Part shown: in pieces, positions 36,159-44,552 of the stretch | Position numbering within the stretch: position 1 is the first letter of the stretch | Layout: each line of letters begins with the position of its first letter | From: Rhodococcus zopfii NBRC 100606 = JCM 9919 | Lineage (GTDB): Bacteria; Actinomycetota; Actinomycetes; Mycobacteriales; Mycobacteriaceae | Direction of reading: 5' to 3' | Length of the DNA: 64,000 nucleotides | Assembly: GCF_001895025.1 (NCBI RefSeq) | Contig: NZ_BCXI01000013.1 | Span: 1-64,000, forward strand | The notes under the pieces: model-generated | Databases searched by the model: none | The model's input: only the letters and a program-made list of their open reading frames with translations | Told to the model about the DNA's origin: nothing | Translations under genes and position numbers: made by a program

Positions 36159-38093
36159 ATGGCGACCACAGCTGATCATCTCCGCGACACACTCGACGGC
36201 GCGTGGCGGCAGGCCCGCTCCCGGGCCCGCACCGACCTGGCACGGGAGGAGTTCGCGCCCCATCACATTCCCGATCTGAACCGGGCCCGCGCGGCCGTCC
36301 TCGACCAGATGCGCCTGCTCGCCGCGGCCGGCTACGCGTCGGCCGGTTTCTCCGAGGCGAGCGGCGGCACCGGAGATCCGGGCAGCGCGGTCGCGTCGAT
36401 CGAGATGCTCGCGATGTCGGACCTGTCGCTGATGGTGAAGTCGGGTGTGCAGTGGGGTCTGTTCGGTGGCGCGATCGAGAATCTGGGCACGCAGCGGCAC
36501 CACGAGCGTTACATCCGCCCGCTCATCGACCTCGAACTGCTCGGGTGTTTCGCGATGACCGAGACCGGCCACGGCAGTGACGTGCAGGCCCTCGAGACGA
36601 CCGCCACGTACGACCCGGGCACGCAGGAATTCGTCATCGACTCCCCCACCCCGTCCTCACGCAAGGACTACATCGGAGGGGCGGCGCGGCACGCGACGGT
36701 CGCGGCGGTGTTCGCGCAGCTGATCACCGGGAACGCGACGGAAGGTGTGCACTGTTTCGTCGTGCCGATTCGCGACGAGAACGGCAACGACCTGCCGGGC
36801 GTAACGACCTCGGACTGCGGATACAAGGGTGGTCTGCCCGGCGTCGACAACGGCCGCATCACCTTCGACGGGGTCCGGGTGCCGCGGGAGAACCTGCTCA
36901 ACCGGTATGCGGATGTCGATCCGGACGGCACCTACCGCTCGCCCATCGAGAACCCGAACCGCCGGTTCTTCACGATGGTCGGCACCCTCGTGCGCGGGCG
37001 CGTCACGGTCGGCGGCTCGGCCGGGGCCGCCGCGCGCGTCGCGCTGACCATCGCGACGCAGTACGCGCTGCAGCGACGCCAATTCTCCGCACCGAACGAC
37101 GAGCAGGAGGTGCTGCTGCTCGACTACCTCGTCCACCAGCGCCGGCTGCTGCCCCTGATCGCCCGCTCGTATGCGCTCGGCTTCGCGCAGAACGAGCTGA
37201 TCTCGGCGATGCACCGCATCCAGACCGCGCCCGCCGAGGAGGTCGATCCGCAGGAGCAGCGCGAGTTGGAGGGGCGCGCGGCGGGTCTGAAGGTCGCGAA
37301 CACGACGCACGCGACCCGCGCCATCCAGGAATGCCGGGAGGCGTGCGGCGGCGCCGGATACATGGCCGAGAACCGGCTGACGGCGCTGCGGGCGGACACC
37401 GACGTGTTCACCACCTTCGAGGGCGACAATCACGTCCTCACCCAGCTCGTCGCGAAGGAACTGCTCACCGCGTACGCCGACGAGGTGCGCGGGATGAGCC
37501 CGGTCGAGTGGATGCGGTTCGCGGCGACCACCGTTTCCGACATCGTCAAGAAGCGCACCGCGGCGCAGCAGATCATCCAGACACTCGTCGACACCCGGCA
37601 GGACAACGAGGAGGACGGCAGCCTGTTCAACCGGGGCACGCAACTCACGATGTTCGAGGACCGCGAACAGTACCTGCTGTCGACGGCGGCGCGCCGCCTG
37701 CAGGCGGCGTCGAAGCGGGAGGACAACCCGTTCGACGCGTTCAATTTCGTGCAGGATCATGTGTTGCACGCGGCCCGCGCGCACATCGACCGCGTCGTGC
37801 TCGAGGCGTTCGTCGCCGGTATCGAGTCGTGTGAGGACGAGGCCGCCCGGGAACTGTTGTCCGGCCTCTGCGACCTGTACGCGCTGAGCGTCATCGACGA
37901 CGACAAGGCGTGGTTCATGGAGCATCGGCAGCTGTCGGTGGAGCGGGCGAAGGCGGTGCTGCGCGGCATCAACGAACGGTGCCGGTCGCTGCGTCCGCAC
38001 GCAGCGACGCTCGTCGAGGGTCTCGGTGTGCCCGAGTTCCTGGTGGGGTCGGCGATGCTCGACGGGCCGGGCACCGACGCGGGTCGCGTCTGA
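36159..38093 (+). CDS. Acyl-CoA dehydrogenase/acyl-CoA oxidase-like protein
   Basis: A 644-residue flavoenzyme of the acyl-CoA oxidase type. The FAD/substrate region GCFAMTETGHGSDVQALETT lies near residues 127-146. RRFFTMVGTLVRGRVTVGGSAG follows, and the C-terminal hallmark TTFEGDNHVLTQLVAKELL is near residue 425, then an extra oxidase-like helical domain. It likely introduces the first double bond in beta-oxidation; whether electrons go to oxygen or ETF cannot be told. It is divergent from hemL and single. Confidence 0.87.
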   Translation: MATTADHLRDTLDGAWRQARSRARTDLAREEFAPHHIPDLNRARAAVLDQMRLLAAAGYASAGFSEASGGTGDPGSAVASIEMLAMSDLSLMVKSGVQWGLFGGAIENLGTQRHHERYIRPLIDLELLGCFAMTETGHGSDVQALETTATYDPGTQEFVIDSPTPSSRKDYIGGAARHATVAAVFAQLITGNATEGVHCFVVPIRDENGNDLPGVTTSDCGYKGGLPGVDNGRITFDGVRVPRENLLNRYADVDPDGTYRSPIENPNRRFFTMVGTLVRGRVTVGGSAGAAARVALTIATQYALQRRQFSAPNDEQEVLLLDYLVHQRRLLPLIARSYALGFAQNELISAMHRIQTAPAEEVDPQEQRELEGRAAGLKVANTTHATRAIQECREACGGAGYMAENRLTALRADTDVFTTFEGDNHVLTQLVAKELLTAYADEVRGMSPVEWMRFAATTVSDIVKKRTAAQQIIQTLVDTRQDNEEDGSLFNRGTQLTMFEDREQYLLSTAARRLQAASKREDNPFDAFNFVQDHVLHAARAHIDRVVLEAFVAGIESCEDEAARELLSGLCDLYALSVIDDDKAWFMEHRQLSVERAKAVLRGINERCRSLRPHAATLVEGLGVPEFLVGSAMLDGPGTDAGRV

Positions 38094-38095
38094 GT

Positions 38096-39259
38096 TCAGT
38101 CGGGTGCCACCCGGAGGATGCGGTCGTCGTCTCCGTTGTCCGTGGTCACCAGCAGGGAACCGTCGGGTTGCGGAGTCAGGGACCGCAGCCGCCCGTATGT
38201 TCCTTCGAGCAGGGTCGTGGAATCGGCGACGCTGCGTCCGTCTTCGGACAGTTTCAGCAGGATCAGCCGGGCCTCCTGCTGGCTGCTGACGACGAGGGCG
38301 CCCGACCAGGGTCCCCACGCGTCACCGGTGACGAACGCCGTGCCCGGGGTCGCGATGGTGGGCGACCCCGAACTCCACACCGCGCCGATCGCGCCGGGGA
38401 CCCGGTCGGGGTCGGTCATGGGCACCGACTCGTCGTAGCGGCCGGGCTCCCGGTCGGGACGGTAGCCGTAGTTGCCGCCGGGTTCGAGCAGGTTGACCTC
38501 GTCGTCGCGCCGGGTGCCCTGTTCGACGGAGTAGATGCGCCCGGTGCCGGGCTGCAGCGCCAGGCCCTGCACGTTCCGGTGTCCGAGCGTGTACACGACG
38601 CTGCCCGGGTCCGGGTTGCCGGCGGCGGGTGTTCCGTCGGGATTCAGGTGCAGCACCTTGCCGCCGAGGCTGCCGCGATCCTGCGGGACGGTGGGGCGCG
38701 CGCTGTCGCCGGTGCCCACGTAGAGGGTGCCGTCGGGGTGGGCGAGGATGCGGCAGCCGCCGTGGCGTCCGCCGCCGGCGACGGGCATGCCGGAGATCAC
38801 GGTGCGCAGCCGGGTGGCGGCGGTCCAGTCGGCGTCGACGGCCCATGCGAGGACCCGCACGTCGTCCGGGTCGCGGTGGCCCTGGCAGGTGTAGAACGTT
38901 CGATCGGTGGCGAAGTCGCGGGACAGGGCGATCCCCATCAGGCCGGTCTCCCCGACCGCGTAGAGGTCGGACAGGTCGGCCTGCAGCGGCGCGGCGCGCC
39001 CGTCCGGGTGGCGTACGACGAAGCGCCCGCCGCGTTCGCCGGTGAGAAGCGTTCCGTCCGGTGCCCGGACCACGTCCCACGGATGGTCCAGACCGTCGAG
39101 CAGGGTGTCGACGGTGACCGACGGCGGCGCGCTCACGGCGGGCACGGTCACGGAGGACCCCGGCACCGGGGTGCGGGGCGGCTCGTCGGCCGCGCACGCG
39201 GACGCGAGCGCCGCGCACGCGAGCAGCGCCGCGGCGGCCGTCCGCATTCGCGCGGTCAC
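38096..39259 (-). CDS. Exported PQQ-type sugar dehydrogenase (beta-propeller) protein
   Basis: About 387 residues with an Ala-rich signal peptide ending in LASAC, possibly a lipobox. The propeller has GLDHPWDVVRAPDGTLL, VGETGLMGIALSRDF, GGRHGGCRILAHPDGTLYVG and DDEVNLLEPGGNYGYRPDR, the signature of the soluble glucose/sorbosone dehydrogenase family. Many such actinobacterial proteins have no proven PQQ dependence. The start may be GTG at 39259 or ATG at 39247; neither has a strong ribosome site. It follows the copper chaperone gene by only a few nt. Confidence 0.82.
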   Translation of the reverse strand: MTARMRTAAAALLACAALASACAADEPPRTPVPGSSVTVPAVSAPPSVTVDTLLDGLDHPWDVVRAPDGTLLTGERGGRFVVRHPDGRAAPLQADLSDLYAVGETGLMGIALSRDFATDRTFYTCQGHRDPDDVRVLAWAVDADWTAATRLRTVISGMPVAGGGRHGGCRILAHPDGTLYVGTGDSARPTVPQDRGSLGGKVLHLNPDGTPAAGNPDPGSVVYTLGHRNVQGLALQPGTGRIYSVEQGTRRDDEVNLLEPGGNYGYRPDREPGRYDESVPMTDPDRVPGAIGAVWSSGSPTIATPGTAFVTGDAWGPWSGALVVSSQQEARLILLKLSEDGRSVADSTTLLEGTYGRLRSLTPQPDGSLLVTTDNGDDDRILRVAPD

Positions 39260-39263
39260 TATG

Positions 39264-39467
39264 TCAGCGGACGAGCACGTATCCGGCTTCGTCGACGGCA
39301 TCCGCGACGGCCTGCGGGTCCAGTTCGGTGTTGCTGGTGACTACGACGGCACCGGTCTCGAGGTTCACGTCCACGTCGGAGACGCCGTCGAGTACGGAGA
39401 TCTCCTCCCGCACCGCCGAGACGCAGTGTCCGCAGGTCATGCCCTCGACGCGGTAGGTGTTCTGCAT
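39264..39467 (-). CDS. copZ: Copper chaperone (HMA domain)
   Basis: A 67-residue ferredoxin-like HMA protein with the metal-binding motif MTCGHC (M10, C12, C15). It carries Cu(I) to partner proteins in the cytosol. ATG at 39467 has AAGGAG 5 nt upstream. The GTACCCCC-type palindrome 37 nt upstream suggests copper-responsive control by a CsoR-like repressor. Neither csoR nor copA is adjacent; the partner in this operon is instead an exported PQQ-type dehydrogenase. Confidence 0.9.
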   Translation of the reverse strand: MQNTYRVEGMTCGHCVSAVREEISVLDGVSDVDVNLETGAVVVTSNTELDPQAVADAVDEAGYVLVR

Positions 39468-39503
39468 GGTGGCTCCTTCGAGTCTCGACAACACAGCCGA
39501 CAA

Positions 39504-39518
39504 TACCCCCAGGGGGTA
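39504..39518. promoter_or_regulatory. CsoR-like copper operator
   Basis: TACCCCC-A-GGGGGTA is a perfect 7-1-7 palindrome upstream of copZ. GC-rich palindromes of the TACCC...GGGTA kind are bound by CsoR repressors in Bacillus, Streptomyces and mycobacteria. Confidence 0.65.
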
Positions 39519-39536
39519 CCTGCCGCTACCGGCCCC

Positions 39537-40001
39537 TCAGCGCGAACGCCCGCTCACGAGACCGTCGAGACACCGGCGCAGAGTGGCGTCGTCCTTCGCC
39601 CACGCCCGGACGAACGTGCCGCCGCGCAAGCGCAACCCGATCGCCGTGCGTTTCCGTGGCACACCGGCCAGTTCCCCGAGGGTCCGCGCGTTCTCCCACC
39701 GGGCCGGGTCCAGCGCCTCCGGATCGGCGGGCGCGAGGACCGCCTCGATGTCCGCGACGGGCAGTTCCTCGGTCCCCTGCCGCAACACCGTCTCGGTCAG
39801 CTCGACACTCACGTGCCGGCGGCCGGCGACGACCATGACGTACGCGAACACGGCGAGCACGACCGCAATCACCGGCAGTGCGAACCAGTGCACGACCGGC
39901 CCGGTCGCCACTTCGATCAGAAGCGCCGCGAGGCAGAACAGCGGACCGAATGCCACTGTCCGCCAGCGGGCGCCGGGCTCGTGGAACAGCGGCGCGGGCA
40001 C
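39537..40001 (-). CDS. DUF3093 membrane protein
   Basis: A 154-residue protein with two adjacent transmembrane helices (about residues 16-55; FGPLFCLAALLIEVATGPVV and LPVIAVVLAVFAYVMVVAGR). A cytoplasmic domain follows, ending GLRLRGGTFVRAWAKDDATL, as in DUF3093. Function unknown. GTG at 40001 is chosen; a TTG 12 nt upstream is an alternative. A 44-codon membrane ORF precedes it on the same strand. Confidence 0.78.
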   Translation of the reverse strand: MPAPLFHEPGARWRTVAFGPLFCLAALLIEVATGPVVHWFALPVIAVVLAVFAYVMVVAGRRHVSVELTETVLRQGTEELPVADIEAVLAPADPEALDPARWENARTLGELAGVPRKRTAIGLRLRGGTFVRAWAKDDATLRRCLDGLVSGRSR

Positions 40002-40061
40002 ACTGCCGGTCAACGTGAACTGTCGATCAAGGTGAGCCGTCCGTCGAGGTGGAGCTGTCCG

Positions 40062-40196
40062 TCAGGCCGAGAAGGTGCCGGGAACGACCAGGAGCACGAG
40101 CGTCACGAGACCCAGGACTGCGATGAGGCCGATCAGAAGGGCCTCACGTCGACGGCTGTAGGGTCGCGGTTCCACGTACGGGTGTTCCACCTGCAT
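40062..40196 (-). CDS. 44-residue single-helix membrane microprotein
   Basis: A short ORF with ATG at 40196 and GAGGA 3-4 nt upstream. It encodes a basic start (HPYVEPRPYSRRREALLIGL) and then one hydrophobic helix (IAVLGLVTLVLLVVPGTF). The good ribosome site and membrane pattern favour a real gene, but no family is recognised. It is upstream of the DUF3093 gene. Confidence 0.55.
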   Translation of the reverse strand: MQVEHPYVEPRPYSRRREALLIGLIAVLGLVTLVLLVVPGTFSA

Positions 40197-40299
40197 GAGT
40201 CCTCACGCTCGTCGGGCACGGCCACAGACCGTTGGTCGAGCTCACCGTACTCGCAACGGGTGCAACGTCAAATCCCCGGATGGAGCGGGTGCCGAAACC

Positions 40300-40854
40300 T
40301 CAATTTTTAGGAATGCGAAGGAAGTACAGATTTGATTCCCGGCGATGCATGAGTACGATCGCGCCGACCGTCAGCACCGCCTGGAGGATCCCGACGATCC
40401 CGAGCACCCAGCTCTCGGCACCGGTTCCGGTGCCCACACCGAACAGCGTCGGGACGGTCGACAGGGTCATGAACACGCCGACCAGGGTCAACAACATGCG
40501 CGCCCAGTTCTTGCCGCGCCGAATCTGCCGCACAACGAGATAGAGCAGACCGAGAATCACGCAGCTGCCCACCGCCGCGACGCCGAGCCCGAACGGAATC
40601 AGCGCGAGCACCTCGTCGCGGGTCAGCGCCTCCGATCCGGACATCGTCGACATCTGGTCCATCATCAAGTCGACGAACGCCTGACGATCCCGCCACATGA
40701 GAGCCAGGCTCGTGACCGTCGACACGATTCCGAGAATCAGGACCCCACACCACAATTGATAGGCAGTCCCGACATCGACGGGCATCGGGCGCGGCCCACC
40801 GCCGTCCGGCCCGTGCGGCGGCGTCGGCATCGGCATCAGCCCCGGCGCGGTCAC
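40300..40854 (-). CDS. Four-helix membrane protein coupled to hemB
   Basis: A 184-residue protein with a Pro/Gly-rich N terminus and four predicted helices ([80 protein letters not shown]). Unknown function; the position corresponds to Rv0513 next to hemB. Its GTG start overlaps the hemB stop by 4 nt, implying coupled synthesis. Confidence 0.8.
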   Translation of the reverse strand: MTAPGLMPMPTPPHGPDGGGPRPMPVDVGTAYQLWCGVLILGIVSTVTSLALMWRDRQAFVDLMMDQMSTMSGSEALTRDEVLALIPFGLGVAAVGSCVILGLLYLVVRQIRRGKNWARMLLTLVGVFMTLSTVPTLFGVGTGTGAESWVLGIVGILQAVLTVGAIVLMHRRESNLYFLRIPKN

Positions 40855-41828
40855 GACAACCAGCCCGCGGCCTCGGCGGCCCAGTACGTCAGGACGATGT
40901 CGGCGCCGGCGCGGCGGATGCTCATCAGCGACTCCAGCACGGCGGCATCGCGGTCGATCCAGCCGTTCTGCGCGGCGGCGGTGATCATCGAGTACTCCCC
41001 CGAAATCTGGTATGCCGCAACCGGAACGTCGGCACGATCCGCGACCTCCCGAAGGATGTCGAGATACGACATAGCGGGCTTGACCATCACCAGGTCCGCC
41101 CCCTCGGCGAGATCGAGGTCGACCTCGCGGAGCGCCTCACGGCGGTTCGCCGGATCCTGTTGATAGGTACGACGATCGCCCTCGAGCGACGATCCGACGG
41201 CCTCACGGAACGGGCCGTAGAACGCCGACGCGTACTTGGCCGCGTACGCCAACTGCCCGACGTCCTGGAAGCCGGCCGCATCGAGAGCCGCGCGGATCGA
41301 CCCGACCTGCCCGTCCATCATTCCACTCGGTCCGAGCAGATGCGCCCCCGACTCCGCCTGCGCCACAGCCATTTCCGCGTAGCGCTCGAGCGTCGCGTCG
41401 TTGTCGACCCGCCCGGACCCGTTGAGCACACCGCAGTGCCCGTGATCGGTGAACTCATCGAGGCACGTGTCGGCCATCAGCACCGTCGCGTCACCGAGTT
41501 CGTTGCGCAGTTCCCGCAGCGCCCGATTGAGCACCCCGTCGGGATCGGTGGCGCAGGATCCGCGCGCATCCTTGTCCTCCGGGCGCGGCACACCGAACAG
41601 CATCAGACCGCCGACGCCGGCCTCGACCGCCGCCGTCGCCGCGGCCCGCAGCGAGTCCTCGGTGTGCTGGAACACCCCGGGCATCGAGGAGATCTCGCGG
41701 GGCGCATCGATCCCGTCGGCGACGAACATCGGTAACACCAGATGCCGTGGCTCGAGCGAGGTCTCGGCAACGAGGCGTCGCATCGCCGGGGTGGTGCGTA
41801 GCCTGCGGGGACGGAATTCCGGATACAC
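40851..41828 (-). CDS. hemB: Porphobilinogen synthase (5-aminolevulinate dehydratase)
   Basis: Condenses two 5-aminolevulinates to porphobilinogen. The 325-residue protein has the metal region [20 protein letters not shown], in which the middle position of the classical three-cysteine zinc site is Asp, pointing to the magnesium-stimulated class. The Schiff-base lysines lie in [15 protein letters not shown] and [17 protein letters not shown] at 41828 has GGAAGG 8 nt upstream; an earlier GTG at 41837 overlaps that site. Confidence 0.95.
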   Translation of the reverse strand: MYPEFRPRRLRTTPAMRRLVAETSLEPRHLVLPMFVADGIDAPREISSMPGVFQHTEDSLRAAATAAVEAGVGGLMLFGVPRPEDKDARGSCATDPDGVLNRALRELRNELGDATVLMADTCLDEFTDHGHCGVLNGSGRVDNDATLERYAEMAVAQAESGAHLLGPSGMMDGQVGSIRAALDAAGFQDVGQLAYAAKYASAFYGPFREAVGSSLEGDRRTYQQDPANRREALREVDLDLAEGADLVMVKPAMSYLDILREVADRADVPVAAYQISGEYSMITAAAQNGWIDRDAAVLESLMSIRRAGADIVLTYWAAEAAGWLS

Positions 41829-41850
41829 GGTAATCACCTTCCGATACGAG

Positions 41851-41894
41851 TCGTGCGCGGTTCCGGTAGCGGTGGCTACCGAAACCGCGCACGA
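41851..41894 (-). repeat. Dispersed palindromic element, copy 1 (probable hemD terminator)
   Basis: Twenty-bp arms with one mismatch (TCGTGCGCGGTTCCGGTAGC at 41851-41870; GCTACCGAAACCGCGCACGA at 41875-41894) and a 4-nt loop lie 6 nt past the hemD stop. The same palindrome occurs at 58329-58370, so this is a repeated element. Confidence 0.85.
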
Positions 41895-41900
41895 GTGGAG

Positions 41901-43466
41901 TCAGCGCCGGGCTCGGGACTTCTTGCGCGGCGGCGGCAGAGCACCTTCGGCGCGCAGCCGGGCGGCGTGCTCGGCGAGCGCCTCGACGAGCGGACCGACC
42001 TGCGCGGTCTCGGGCTGTACGTCGACCCGCAGCCCGAACTCGATCGCGGTCTCCGCGGTCTTCGGCCCGATGCACGCGACGATCGTGCGCGCGTGCGGCT
42101 TACCCGCGATACCGACGAGATTGCGGACCGTCGACGACGACGTGAAGCACACCGCGTCGAAACCACCGGTCTTGATCATCTCGCGGGTCTCGGCCGGCGG
42201 CGGCGCGGCCCGGACGGTCCGGTACGCGGTGACGTCGTCGATCTCCCAGCCGCGTTCACGCAGCCCCTCGGCGAGCGTCTCGGTCGCGATGTCCGCGCGC
42301 GGCAGCAGGACCCGGTTGACCGGGTCGAACACGTCGTCGTACGGCGCGAACTCGGCGAGCAGCCCCTCGCTGGACTGCTCCCCCGTCGGCACCAGCTCCG
42401 GGGTGATGCCGAACGAGCGCACCTTGTCCGCGGTGGCCTGACCGACACACGCGATCTTCACCCCCGAGAACGCCCGCGCGTCCAGACCGAACGCCTCGAA
42501 CTTCTCCCACACCGCGCGCACCGCGTTGGTGGAGGTGAACACCACCCACTGGTAGCGACCGTCCACCAGGCCCTTGACGGCCCGTTCCATCTGGGCGGGA
42601 CTGCGCGGCGGCTCGACCGCGATGGTCGGCACCTCGATGGGGATCGCACCGTGGGTGACGAGCCGATCGCTCATCTCCCCGGCCTGATCCTTCGTGCGCG
42701 GCACCAGCACCGTCCAGCCGTACAGGGCACGCGACTCCCACCACGACAGCTTGTTGCGGTGCGCGACGACCTTGCCGACCGTGACGATCAGCGGACCCAC
42801 CAGCTCGGACCCGGCGTCGTTGAGGGTCGCGAGGGTCGCTTCGACGGTGCGCTGCTGGCGTGTCGTGCCGCGCACCGTGATCGCGGCCGGGGTCTGCGGC
42901 GCGAGACCGTGTTCGACGAGGGCACTCGCCGTCTCCGCCAGATGTCCGGAGGTCGCGTGCAGCACGAGAGGGCCGGGTGCGGCAGCGAGCGCAGCCCAGT
43001 TCACCTCTCCGCGGACGTCGACCTCGGTGTGGCACGAACCCAGCGCCATTCCGGCGTAGCTGGGGACGGCCGAGCCGGACGGCAGGCCCGGCAGGACCTC
43101 GAACACCACCTGGGTGCGGGACACGGCATTGACCTCGGCGATCACCGAATCGGTGGTCATCGGATCACCGGCGACCAGACGCACCACGTCGTGGCCGTTC
43201 CGGGCCTCGGCGACCAGGGTCTTCGCGACCTCGGCGGGCTCGCCCAGCGCGGGACGGACCTCGGCGATCGGTTCCCCGGTCTCGGGGTCACGTCCGGCAT
43301 CGGTGCCGACGAGCGCGACGACGGCCTTGTCGACGTCGGGGTCGGTGAAGGCCATGGTGGCGCCTGTCAGCACGTCGTGGGCGCGCACCGTGAGCAGCGC
43401 CGGGTCACCCGGCCCCGATCCCACGAACAGGATCCGTCCGGGAGTGTGCTTGCGGACTCGGCTCAT
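41901..43466 (-). CDS. hemD: Uroporphyrinogen-III synthase fused to a diverged SUMT-like domain
   Basis: A 521-residue two-domain protein. Residues 1-250 resemble uroporphyrinogen-III methyltransferase (RILFVGSGPGDPALLTVRAH). Residues 260-500 are HemD, closing hydroxymethylbilane to uroporphyrinogen III (VVFTSTNAVRAVWEKFEAFG; AVCFTSSSTVRNLVGIAG). The SUMT domain lacks the usual GDPFVFGRGGEE motif, having VAGDPMTTDSVIAEV instead, so methyl transfer is doubtful. It lies 64 nt after hemC and matches Rv0511. Confidence 0.9.
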   Translation of the reverse strand: MSRVRKHTPGRILFVGSGPGDPALLTVRAHDVLTGATMAFTDPDVDKAVVALVGTDAGRDPETGEPIAEVRPALGEPAEVAKTLVAEARNGHDVVRLVAGDPMTTDSVIAEVNAVSRTQVVFEVLPGLPSGSAVPSYAGMALGSCHTEVDVRGEVNWAALAAAPGPLVLHATSGHLAETASALVEHGLAPQTPAAITVRGTTRQQRTVEATLATLNDAGSELVGPLIVTVGKVVAHRNKLSWWESRALYGWTVLVPRTKDQAGEMSDRLVTHGAIPIEVPTIAVEPPRSPAQMERAVKGLVDGRYQWVVFTSTNAVRAVWEKFEAFGLDARAFSGVKIACVGQATADKVRSFGITPELVPTGEQSSEGLLAEFAPYDDVFDPVNRVLLPRADIATETLAEGLRERGWEIDDVTAYRTVRAAPPPAETREMIKTGGFDAVCFTSSSTVRNLVGIAGKPHARTIVACIGPKTAETAIEFGLRVDVQPETAQVGPLVEALAEHAARLRAEGALPPPRKKSRARR

Positions 43467-43529
43467 CGGTCATTCTCCAGTGCGATCAAATCTGCGGTAT
43501 CGGGAAAACAGGAAGGGGAAGGAAGGGCG

Positions 43530-44552
43530 TCAAACATCTGCTGCACCTTCCGATGCCGGCACGCCTGCGGCACCTTCCTCGGCGGCCATCAGGTCGCGAG
43601 CTCCGAGATCGAGGAGCTCACGGGCGACGGCGCGACCCACCTCGGCGGCACGGTCCAACGGTCCGACGGCGCTGGCGCGGATCGCGTCGGAACCGTCGAG
43701 CGCTGCGGCGCAGCCCCGCACCGACAGCTCTTCGAACACCCTGCCGTCGTCGTCGAGGGATTCGACGACCTCGGCGAGCGCCCCGACCGGTGCGGTACAC
43801 CCGGCCTCGAGCTCGGCGAGCAGTGCACGCTCGGCGTCGACAGCAGCGCGGGTTGCCGGGTCGTCGAGCGCGGCGAGCACGGCGATCAGGTCCGGGTCGT
43901 CGGCGCGGCACTCGACGGCGAGCGCTCCCTGCGACGGTGCCGGCAGCATCTGCACCGGTTCGAGGGACTCGGTGATGCGATCGGTCCGGCCGATACGGGA
44001 GAGGCCGGCGCGGGCGATGACGATCGCGTCGAGCTCGCCCGACTCGACCTTGCCGAGCCGGGTGTCGATGTTGCCGCGCAGCGGCTGGATGTCGAGGCCG
44101 AGTCCGAGCGCGGCGAGCTGCGCGCGACGTCGTGGCGCGGACGTACCGACCTTCGAGCCGGGCGGCAGTTCGCCGAGCACCAGGCCGTCGCGGGCCACGA
44201 GCGCGTCGCGCGGATCCTCACGCGGCGGCACCGCGGCGATGACCATGCGCGGATCCTGGACGGTGGGCAGGTCCTTGTACGAATGCACAGCGAGATCGAC
44301 GTCGCCGGCGAGCAGCGCCTCGCGCAGCTCCGCGGTGAACACCCCGACGCCGATCCGCGCGATCGGCGCCATGGACGTGTCGCCCTTCGTCGTGATGATC
44401 ACCAGTTCGGCGGGATGTCCGGCGGCGATCAGCGCGTCTCTGACGGTGCCCGCCTGCGTGGTGGCGAGGAGGCTGCCGCGCGTTCCGATGCGCAATGTGC
44501 GGCTGCCGGCCCGGTCGTCGCTCCGGGTGACCGATGCGGCCTCGGCGCTCAT
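43530..44552 (-). CDS. hemC: Hydroxymethylbilane synthase
   Basis: Polymerises four porphobilinogens on a dipyrromethane cofactor. The 340-residue protein has [20 protein letters not shown] at the N terminus, the catalytic [15 protein letters not shown]-like region ([17 protein letters not shown]), and the cofactor-attaching Cys in [18 protein letters not shown] at 44552 overlaps the hemA stop by 4 nt. Confidence 0.96.
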   Translation of the reverse strand: MSAEAASVTRSDDRAGSRTLRIGTRGSLLATTQAGTVRDALIAAGHPAELVIITTKGDTSMAPIARIGVGVFTAELREALLAGDVDLAVHSYKDLPTVQDPRMVIAAVPPREDPRDALVARDGLVLGELPPGSKVGTSAPRRRAQLAALGLGLDIQPLRGNIDTRLGKVESGELDAIVIARAGLSRIGRTDRITESLEPVQMLPAPSQGALAVECRADDPDLIAVLAALDDPATRAAVDAERALLAELEAGCTAPVGALAEVVESLDDDGRVFEELSVRGCAAALDGSDAIRASAVGPLDRAAEVGRAVARELLDLGARDLMAAEEGAAGVPASEGAADV

